The position numbers were made by a program, and so were the translations under genes. A stretch of DNA of 9,437 nucleotides from NCBI GenBank assembly GCA_002763035.1, contig PFDC01000033.1, positions 1-9,437 of the forward strand. The letters are read 5' to 3'. This document shows, piece by piece, positions 1 to 4,857 of the stretch; the stretch's first letter is position 1; each line of letters opens with the position of its first letter. Below the pieces are notes generated by a model. That model saw only the letters and a list, made by a program, of their open reading frames with translations. It was not told the DNA's origin and did no database searches. Source of the DNA: Candidatus Pacearchaeota archaeon CG10_big_fil_rev_8_21_14_0_10_35_13 (lineage in GTDB: Archaea; Nanobdellota; Nanobdellia; Pacearchaeales; GW2011-AR1).

Positions 1-865
1 ATTTCTGTTTTTTATAACAACATACTACTTCTCCGGAAAGTGAAGAACTTGGATATGAATTAACCAAACTTTCACTCATTTTACCAGTATATTTTGATTT
101 ACCACCATAATAATTATTATAAGGTACTACTGAAGTAACCTGATTAACTTCTTGATCATTAGTATCAGGGACAAAAGATGTAGCTTTTAATGATTTCTCA
201 GCAAATTCTTGGCATATATCATTTCTTTCATCAATCATTGATTCATACCATTCTTCGCCTATAGTATCTTCACACTCCTTAAAACCACAAACTCCTCCAC
301 ATACTGCTGATACATCAACGACTTCATTATAGCCTCCTTGGTCACTTTCTAATCCCCCACTATTCTGTCCTTGCACTCCGCCATCTCCTTCTCCTCCTGC
401 TCCTGGAGTTGCGGTTTCTATTATTCCTCCATCAACATTAGTACCTTGTTGTTGGTTAGCTACGATCATCTGTTTTGTTTTTTGTACTGCTCCTGGTAGT
501 TGTATTGATAATAGTTCTTGTGTTCTTAGTTGTTTAGTAGGAGTTAGTGAGTTGAAGTATTCTTCATTAATAGCTATATCTCCTAGAGTATCTGTAGGTA
601 TTAGGAAGTTTCCTTCTTTTCCTTTAACTGATTCTAATGCGTTAATTATTAGTTCGTAATCACCATTGCTCTTCCATCTTTTAACTTCTGGTTCCATAAC
701 AGAATAACTTCCGACTTCTTGTACTGAAACTGTAGGGCTTAGTTGAACGTTAGAACTTTCATAATAATTATTTGCGTAGTAGGCTATTCCTAGGATCATT
801 ACTGCTAAGAATACTAATATCGGTAATAATGCCTTATTCATTCCTAAAAACTTTTCTTTCACCAT
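1..865 (-). CDS. Unrecognised membrane-anchored secreted protein, partial (C-terminus beyond left edge)
   Basis: I do not recognise this protein. The reading frame is open from the ATG at 865 to the window edge, giving 288 visible residues. It begins MVKEKFLGMNK, followed by a hydrophobic segment at about residues 12-30 (signal anchor or signal peptide). An extracytoplasmic region without clear motifs follows, then a Gly-rich linker near residues 150-170 (TPGAGGEGDGG), then a cysteine-containing domain with CGGVC, KEC, DIC and a CC pair (six Cys visible). The domain order suggests an exported protein with a disulfide-stabilised C-terminal part on a flexible linker. The start is chosen because a TATA-like box lies about 35 nt upstream and no Shine-Dalgarno is seen. 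It lies 62 nt downstream of another exported-protein gene on the same strand. Third-position base use in the distal 360 nt differs from that of the neighbours. Confidence 0.8.
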   Translation of the reverse strand, partial: MVKEKFLGMNKALLPILVFLAVMILGIAYYANNYYESSNVQLSPTVSVQEVGSYSVMEPEVKRWKSNGDYELIINALESVKGKEGNFLIPTDTLGDIAINEEYFNSLTPTKQLRTQELLSIQLPGAVQKTKQMIVANQQQGTNVDGGIIETATPGAGGEGDGGVQGQNSGGLESDQGGYNEVVDVSAVCGGVCGFKECEDTIGEEWYESMIDERNDICQEFAEKSLKATSFVPDTNDQEVNQVTSVVPYNNYYGGKSKYTGKMSESLVNSYPSSSLSGEVVCCYKKQK

Positions 866-894
866 GCTTTTACTTATTTGTTCAGTTGTTTTAC

Positions 895-905
895 TATTTA
901 AATAT
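895..905 (-). promoter_or_regulatory. TATA-like box for the leftmost secreted-protein gene
   Basis: The palindromic AT stretch TATTTAAATAT sits about 35 nt upstream of the ATG at 865 in the spacer after the preceding stop. Archaeal transcription usually starts about 25 nt from the TATA centre, which would give a leader of only about 10 nt. The assignment rests on position and sequence alone. Confidence 0.4.
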
Positions 906-927
906 TTGTTTATTATTTAATATTCTT

Positions 928-1344
928 TTAAGCGCACTTAGAAGTTGCGTAATTACATTTTCCTACTTCGCAAGTTCCTGATTCTGATACTACACCAAGA
1001 TAATAAGATCTTGCTTTGTTTTCACTTCCTCCATCATCAATAATTTTTTTATAGTTTTCTTGTAAGTGCGTAGCAATTGCGCAGTATTCTCCGGACTTTC
1101 CTGCGTTAATAAGCATTGGGTACTTATCATCATCAGGTGTAGTTGTGGGAATTGTTACTTCAGGGGTCGTTACTACTGGGGGTGTTGGGGTGTTTGTTTC
1201 TTGAGCATTATTAATTTCTGGGTTATCATTTACTGTTAGGTTAATTATTATTGCTAATGCAAGGATTATTAGTACTGTTCCTATGAGCATTGCGTGTTTT
1301 CTGTTAGGTTTCTTCAATTCTTTAAATTTTTTTTTCTTCACCAT
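928..1344 (-). CDS. Unrecognised exported protein with N-terminal membrane anchor and Pro/Thr-rich stalk
   Basis: No family is recognised. From the ATG at 1344 the protein has 138 residues. A very basic N-terminus (MVKKKKFKELKK) is followed by a hydrophobic helix at about residues 18-36, giving a signal anchor with the C-terminus outside. A Pro/Thr-rich stretch with repeated TP pairs (about residues 50-72) looks like an extended, possibly glycosylated stalk. The final 60 residues form a small domain with four Cys (EYC, GTC, GKC, SKC), an even number compatible with two disulfides. A GTG at 1362 would add six residues and overlap the upstream gene. I prefer the ATG because it lies 2 nt after the upstream stop and gives the typical basic start. 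Probably co-transcribed with the upstream 107-residue gene. Confidence 0.75.
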   Translation of the reverse strand: MVKKKKFKELKKPNRKHAMLIGTVLIILALAIIINLTVNDNPEINNAQETNTPTPPVVTTPEVTIPTTTPDDDKYPMLINAGKSGEYCAIATHLQENYKKIIDDGGSENKARSYYLGVVSESGTCEVGKCNYATSKCA

Positions 1345-1346
1345 CT

Positions 1347-1670
1347 TTATTTTTCCAAGCACAACTTAGTACTTATTGTGTTTCCTGAGTTTATAATTGT
1401 TACGTCATTACATACTGTTCCTTGAATACTGTCGCATATTGTTGGGTTGTTTTCACAAATTATGTAATTGTTTTCTGGGCTGAGGTTTATTATTCCTGAT
1501 TCTCCGAACCATCCTTTGTAGAATCCTACTACTCCTAGTAATGTTATTGTTAAGAATATTATTGTTAGTATTATTGTTGTTGTTAATAGTTTTGCGTATC
1601 TTACCCTCATAAAACTATTAATTCTTGATTCTCCTCTCAATTGTTCTCTGTTAGTAATCACCTCTCCCAT
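1347..1670 (-). CDS. Unrecognised small single-pass membrane protein
   Basis: A 107-residue protein of unknown function. A hydrophilic N-terminus of about 28 residues precedes one membrane helix (about residues 29-50), then an extracytoplasmic tail with four Cys (C72, C79, C87, C104). The stretch NLSPENNYIIC after the helix resembles the SLSPEKC that follows the helix of the pilin-like protein at 2835-3296, so a distant pilin or pseudopilin relationship is possible but unproven. The ATG at 1670 lies 26-27 nt from the centre of a TATA block, suggesting a leaderless transcript. An alternative start is the ATG at 1610 (MRVRYAKLL), which would give a more compact signal anchor. A Shine-Dalgarno-like GAGGTGAT lies just inside the longer frame. 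It heads an apparent three-gene minus-strand cluster of exported proteins. Confidence 0.7.
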   Translation of the reverse strand: MGEVITNREQLRGESRINSFMRVRYAKLLTTTIILTIIFLTITLLGVVGFYKGWFGESGIINLSPENNYIICENNPTICDSIQGTVCNDVTIINSGNTISTKLCLEK

Positions 1671-1688
1671 GAGTTATCTTGTTATTAG

Positions 1689-1703
1689 AAATATATAAAT
1701 ATT
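1689..1703. promoter_or_regulatory. Shared bidirectional TATA block between divergent genes
   Basis: The AT-only block AAATATATAAATATT is the only TATA-like element in the 52-nt spacer between divergent genes. Its centre (1696) is equidistant from the two start codons (1670 on minus, 1723 on plus), about 26-27 nt each way. That is the usual distance from an archaeal TATA centre to the transcription start, so both messages would start at or next to their ATG. No Shine-Dalgarno precedes either start, which fits leaderless translation. Confidence 0.6.
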
Positions 1704-1722
1704 CGCATCACTGTCTTTCTTT

Positions 1723-2847
1723 ATGAATAAATTGTTGTTTGGTGTTTTTGTCGCTTTATTATTGGTTGTTGGAGTCTTAGTATCTGTATTATTGCTTAAT
1801 GATTCTTCTATTAGTAATGTTAGTGCTCTTGAGGATTGTAATTCTTTAAGTGTTGATGGTGTTGTTGTTGATGGTGTGAATATTTTATTCTTCGGTTCTT
1901 TAGAGGATTCTTCTAAGTATGCTGATTATCTTCTTAGTATTGCTCCTTATGATAGTCTTAAGGATAAGATTAACTTCTTTTTTATTAGTTCTGATTCTTA
2001 TGTTCCTAATTGTGAGTTGTATAAGGGTATTGCTTTATTTTGTTATAATAAAGAATTATTGGTTAAGTCTGGTTCTTGTCCTAATGATGTTGTTGTAGTG
2101 CTTAATAGTGATTATGATTCTTCTATTCGTAGTTCTTCTTATACTAATGTTGTTAGTATTAATACTAAGCTTCCATTAAGTGTTCTTCCTCATGAGTTAG
2201 CTCATGCTCTTGTGAATCTTGCTGATGAGTATGTTCCTTCAACCATTCCTAAGGGTTCTGATAATTGTGTTACTTCTTGTGATTCTTTTATTGATGATTA
2301 TTCTAAGGATGGTTGTTTTGTTGGTTGTGGTGAGGAGGATAATTATCGTAGTGTTAATAATGGTCTTATGAGGACTCTTAGTAGTGATGATTATGGTGTT
2401 TATGATGAGTCATTAATTAGTTCTGAGATTGCTAGTATTATTAGTAAGCGTACTACTAAGGCTTCTTCTGTTACTGGTAGTGCTGTTGGTGGTTATGAGG
2501 AATGTTCTTCTCAGGAATACTTTCTTGTTTATGGTACTCATAATGGTGGTTCATTAACTATTGTTGGTAAGGAGTTAGTTACTGGTTGTATTGGTGATTC
2601 TGGTAAGGGTTCTTATGATTATTCGATAGTTCTTCTTGATGGTTCGGTTGTTAAGGATGATTCTTTTAATCCTGAATTATTATTCATTGATTTTTCTGAT
2701 GGTGGTGAGGCTTTTGGTTATGATGGTTTGTTTTACTTGAAGGTTCCATTAATCTCTGATTCTGACACTTTGGAGATTTCTAAGGATGGGGTTTTTATGT
2801 CAAGCATTAAACTTTCTTCGGAGGGTAATATTCCTTGCAAACTCTGA
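1723..2847 (+). CDS. M64-like zinc metallopeptidase, membrane-anchored or secreted
   Basis: The 374-residue protein begins with a hydrophobic segment (about residues 4-25), a signal peptide or anchor, so it should act outside the membrane. The core motif HELAHALVNLADEY (residues 157-170) matches the HExxHxxxxLADEY signature of the peptidase M64 (IgA peptidase-like) family. H157 and H161 are expected zinc ligands, E158 the catalytic base and D168 the probable third ligand. NNGLMR at 212-217 fits a downstream Met-turn. Four Cys (182, 186, 198, 202) sit between the zinc motif and that Met; 11 Cys occur in all. The C-terminal ~115 residues, after SVTGSAVGG, look like a separate beta-rich domain. 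The substrate is unknown. It overlaps the pilin-like gene, so the two are probably one operon. The start is supported by the TATA block 27 nt upstream. Confidence 0.85.
   Translation: MNKLLFGVFVALLLVVGVLVSVLLLNDSSISNVSALEDCNSLSVDGVVVDGVNILFFGSLEDSSKYADYLLSIAPYDSLKDKINFFFISSDSYVPNCELYKGIALFCYNKELLVKSGSCPNDVVVVLNSDYDSSIRSSSYTNVVSINTKLPLSVLPHELAHALVNLADEYVPSTIPKGSDNCVTSCDSFIDDYSKDGCFVGCGEEDNYRSVNNGLMRTLSSDDYGVYDESLISSEIASIISKRTTKASSVTGSAVGGYEECSSQEYFLVYGTHNGGSLTIVGKELVTGCIGDSGKGSYDYSIVLLDGSVVKDDSFNPELLFIDFSDGGEAFGYDGLFYLKVPLISDSDTLEISKDGVFMSSIKLSSEGNIPCKL
2820..2825 (+). promoter_or_regulatory. Shine-Dalgarno site selecting a TTG start
   Basis: GGAGGG lies 9 nt before the TTG at 2835 and within the end of the peptidase gene. 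It is a good match to the archaeal anti-Shine-Dalgarno sequence and is the main reason for accepting a TTG start. Several other genes in this window lack such a site and appear leaderless, so it marks this gene as the internal gene of an operon. Confidence 0.65.
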
Positions 2848-3296
2848 ACAGTCGTGGTGTTTCTGAGATGGTTGTGGTGGTCCTATTAGTATTAGTGGGT
2901 ATTGTTGCAGTTGCATTAGTATTCATTTATATTAATAATGCTGCCCAGGTTCTTAGTCTTAGTCCTGAGAAGTGTGTTAATTCTCAGATTAGTCCTTCGT
3001 TAAGGCTTGTTGGTGTTTGTTATGATTCTCTTAGTAGTTCTTTAGTGGTGAGTGTTAGTCGTGTTGGTATTGATCAGGTAGTTGGTGATTTATTATTTAG
3101 TGTTGATTTTCCTGCTGAGACTCTTTCCTGGACTTGTGGTTCTAGGGGTTATTCTTGTAGTTCTTGTAGTGTTCCTGAGGTTGGTGAGAGTGTTGATTAT
3201 TGGATTGATATTTCTTCTTATGATGATGTTCCTTCACAATTATCACTTTCTTCTGATGGTTGTTTTATTGATTCTAAGAGTGTTAAGGGGTGTTAA
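2835..3296 (+). CDS. Type IV pilin-like protein with class III signal peptide
   Basis: The 153-residue protein starts with a short polar leader ending in SRG, followed by VSEM and an unbroken hydrophobic helix (about residues 12-33). This is the layout of archaeal type IV pilins and pseudopilins, which are cut by a prepilin peptidase (PibD/EppA type) after the Gly, here G8. The remaining ~110 residues would be the exposed head; seven Cys include WTC, YSCSSC, DGC and a C-terminal KGC. The specific pilus or secretion machine is not visible here. The TTG start is supported by GGAGGG 9 nt upstream, and the frame overlaps the peptidase gene by 13 nt, implying translational coupling. Its 3' end overlaps the convergent DUF192 gene by 14 nt. 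Confidence 0.75.
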   Translation: MQTLNSRGVSEMVVVVLLVLVGIVAVALVFIYINNAAQVLSLSPEKCVNSQISPSLRLVGVCYDSLSSSLVVSVSRVGIDQVVGDLLFSVDFPAETLSWTCGSRGYSCSSCSVPEVGESVDYWIDISSYDDVPSQLSLSSDGCFIDSKSVKGC

Positions 3297-3813
3297 TATT
3301 TTTTAGCACTATTTTGCTTCCTAATTTTATATTGTTCTTTTCTATTTCTCCAGAGTTAAGTTCTAACACGTACTTTGCTTTTACTTCTATTGGTGGGGTA
3401 GTTGTTGTGCAACTATCTTCATCTGCTGGGCATGGTTCTGCTCCTTCTTTTAAAAATAATACTTCTCCTCGGTTACCAAGCCATAGTATGTCTAATGATA
3501 TTTGTGTGTTTTTCATCCAGAATCCCCAGTTGCTTCTTTCGGGAAATATGAATATCATCCCTTCATTAATCCCTAATTCTTCACGGAACATTAGTCCTTG
3601 GCTTCTTTCATCAGGTGTTTTTGCTATTTCTACAGTGTAACATTTTTCTGTATTTTCATTGTTAATACACGCTTTGGGTGTTAGGTTATGATATCCTAGA
3701 ACTTCTGAGCCTGATTTTGGGAAGGTTAATCCTTTAAAAATTATTGTCCCTACAATTATTATCCCTAGCACCATTAGCCAGAAGATTATTGATCCTTTAC
3801 CTCTTTTCTTCAT
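3283..3813 (-). CDS. DUF192 family protein with N-terminal membrane anchor
   Basis: The 176-residue protein has a basic start, one membrane helix (about residues 8-27) and an extracytoplasmic DUF192 domain (about residues 55-172). Diagnostic segments are the RSQGLMFR region (70-77), GMIFIFP (85-91) and FWMKNT followed by SLDILWL (98-112). DUF192 is a small beta-rich domain found in bacteria and archaea whose biochemical role is not settled. Four Cys (C49, C58, C128, C134) form two close pairs that could be disulfides; the second pair lies in an insert rich in acidic residues and Thr. The ATG at 3813 is supported by a TATA box 26 nt upstream. The gene ends inside the final codons of the convergent pilin-like gene. 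Confidence 0.88.
   Translation of the reverse strand: MKKRGKGSIIFWLMVLGIIIVGTIIFKGLTFPKSGSEVLGYHNLTPKACINNENTEKCYTVEIAKTPDERSQGLMFREELGINEGMIFIFPERSNWGFWMKNTQISLDILWLGNRGEVLFLKEGAEPCPADEDSCTTTTPPIEVKAKYVLELNSGEIEKNNIKLGSKIVLKNINTP
3299..3304 (+). terminator. Possible U-rich terminator after the pilin-like gene
   Basis: A run of six T lies 3 nt after the stop of the pilin-like gene on the plus strand. Archaeal RNA polymerase often terminates at T-runs without a hairpin. The run also lies within the coding end of the opposite-strand DUF192 gene, so it may simply reflect the local base bias. Confidence 0.3.
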
Positions 3814-3834
3814 GATAATTAGTCATAATCAATG

Positions 3835-3844
3835 TTTTTATAAC
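3835..3844 (-). promoter_or_regulatory. TATA box for the DUF192 gene
   Basis: On the minus strand the sequence reads GTTATAAAAA, centred about 26 nt upstream of the ATG at 3813. The spacing predicts a leaderless transcript. No Shine-Dalgarno sequence lies between it and the start. Confidence 0.55.
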
Positions 3845-4099
3845 TTACCTTATTGTTCCGTAAAGTTTTCTTCCGAGATTATGTGTGTAGTATATTGTTC
3901 TTGCTGTGATTCTTCCACAAGTTCCTAGTAGTGCTAATACCCCCGTCCCGGCTATCATATCGCCAACTACTGAGTTAATCATAACCCCTCCGAGGGTTAA
4001 TACACTGCTTATTCCTAATCCTGCGATATCGTAATCATAAGAAATTTCATTATTAGTCAGTTCTCTTAGCCCTTCTCTTTCTCTTCTATTACAGTTCAT
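3845..4099 (-). CDS. Unrecognised small membrane protein downstream of eS6
   Basis: An 84-residue protein of unknown function. A charged N-terminus (NCNRREREGLRE) is followed by two Gly-rich hydrophobic segments at about residues 25-45 and 48-62, and then a basic tail ending GRKLYGTIR. A two-helix membrane hairpin is the simplest reading. It starts 14 nt after the eS6 stop on the same strand and has no clear TATA box or Shine-Dalgarno of its own, so it is probably transcribed with the eS6 gene. An uninterrupted frame with skew-consistent codon use supports a real gene, but no homologue comes to mind. Confidence 0.6.
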   Translation of the reverse strand: MNCNRREREGLRELTNNEISYDYDIAGLGISSVLTLGGVMINSVVGDMIAGTGVLALLGTCGRITARTIYYTHNLGRKLYGTIR

Positions 4100-4113
4100 T
4101 TTTTAGAATTAAT

Positions 4114-4584
4114 TTATTCTGTTTTTTCTACCACTTCTTCTTTCTTTTCTTCAACAGGTTTTTCTTCTGCTCCTTCTTCTTTTATTTCTGGTTCAGGTTC
4201 CTTGTTTTGTTCTGGGAATAGTTCTTTTAGTCCTTTCTTTCCTGTTTTTATTACATTAAGGTTTATTTGTATAGTGTCTTCTGAGATTATTGCTCCTCTT
4301 AAAGTTTTTCTTAGTCTTAGTCCTTTAGGTCTTGATTGTTTCATTGCAAATCCTTTCTTTAATAACTTTTTTACTAGTACTTGGCTGTCTATTCCTTTCA
4401 TTCCTGGGAATCCTGCTTTATCGCTTGTTCCGGTGATTTCTAGTGTGTATCCTTCGAATTCTCCGCCGAAGATGTCTCCATTAATAGTATCTCCGATTCT
4501 CTTACCTATTAAAACTTCGTTTCCTTCTTCTAATTCTTTCTTCCAGGCTTTTCCTTTATCACTAATGTTTAGTTTGAACACCAT
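4114..4584 (-). CDS. rps6e: 30S ribosomal protein eS6
   Basis: Residues 1-125 are a recognisable archaeal eS6, a small-subunit ribosomal protein found in archaea and eukaryotes. Characteristic segments are TGTSDKAGFPGM (51-62) and the basic RPKGLRLRKTLRG (85-97), which is close to the family signature and expected to contact rRNA. The protein is 156 residues, longer than the roughly 125 typical for archaea. The extra ~30 residues form a low-complexity tail of Glu, Lys and Pro with no predicted fold. There are no Cys. The gene follows the aIF5B gene with one small gene between them, an arrangement in keeping with eS6-aIF5B neighbourhoods in other archaea. A TATA box about 28 nt upstream of the ATG suggests its own leaderless transcript. 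Confidence 0.93.
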   Translation of the reverse strand: MVFKLNISDKGKAWKKELEEGNEVLIGKRIGDTINGDIFGGEFEGYTLEITGTSDKAGFPGMKGIDSQVLVKKLLKKGFAMKQSRPKGLRLRKTLRGAIISEDTIQINLNVIKTGKKGLKELFPEQNKEPEPEIKEEGAEEKPVEEKKEEVVEKTE

Positions 4585-4607
4585 GTTATGATTATCTGTT
4601 ATTAGAG

Positions 4608-4617
4608 GTTTTTAAAC
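4608..4617 (-). promoter_or_regulatory. rps6e: TATA box for the eS6 gene
   Basis: The minus strand reads GTTTAAAAAC, centred about 28 nt upstream of the ATG at 4584, within the 75-nt spacer after the small membrane gene. It implies a near-leaderless message and transcription at least partly independent of the aIF5B unit. Confidence 0.5.
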
Positions 4618-4659
4618 GTTATTATTTCTGAATTCTTTATCAAATTAGCATTATTAGTC

Positions 4660-4857
4660 TTACAAGCTCACTATTAGTATTAGTATCAGCCCGATGATTA
4701 TTTCCGCTAGCCCTAGTTTCATTAGTTCTTTCTTGTTTTTTGATAACTTCTTTAATGCTTTAATTGTTTGTTTCTTGAATAAATAGATTATTATTCCTTC
4801 GAGTATTAAGTAAATGCTCATCGTTAGTATTATTGTAGTAATTGTTTCGTTAATCAT
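4660..4857 (-). CDS. Small two-helix membrane protein, DUF2065/YjeT-like
   Basis: A 65-residue protein with two membrane helices (about residues 7-27 and 47-64) joined by a basic loop (KKQTIKALKKLSKNKKELMK). The layout resembles the bacterial DUF2065 (YjeT) family: an LEG motif at the end of helix 1, a Lys-rich amphipathic loop and a Gly-containing second helix. This is a resemblance by eye, not a proven assignment, and the function is unknown. Its ATG overlaps the aIF5B stop codon in an ATGA arrangement, and GGAG lies 4 nt before the start, so translation is probably coupled to aIF5B. Confidence 0.65.
   Translation of the reverse strand: MINETITTIILTMSIYLILEGIIIYLFKKQTIKALKKLSKNKKELMKLGLAEIIIGLILILIVSL

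Noticed and set aside
1345..1362. GTG at 1362 as the start of the Pro/Thr-stalk protein
   Set aside because: No Shine-Dalgarno precedes it, and the ATG at 1344 follows the upstream stop by 2 nt and gives a typical basic N-terminus.
3082..3306. Hydrophobic 74-residue frame overlapping the pilin-like gene
   Set aside because: It is an out-of-frame reading of T/G-rich coding sequence; the pilin-like frame has the signal, the start site and the skewed third positions.
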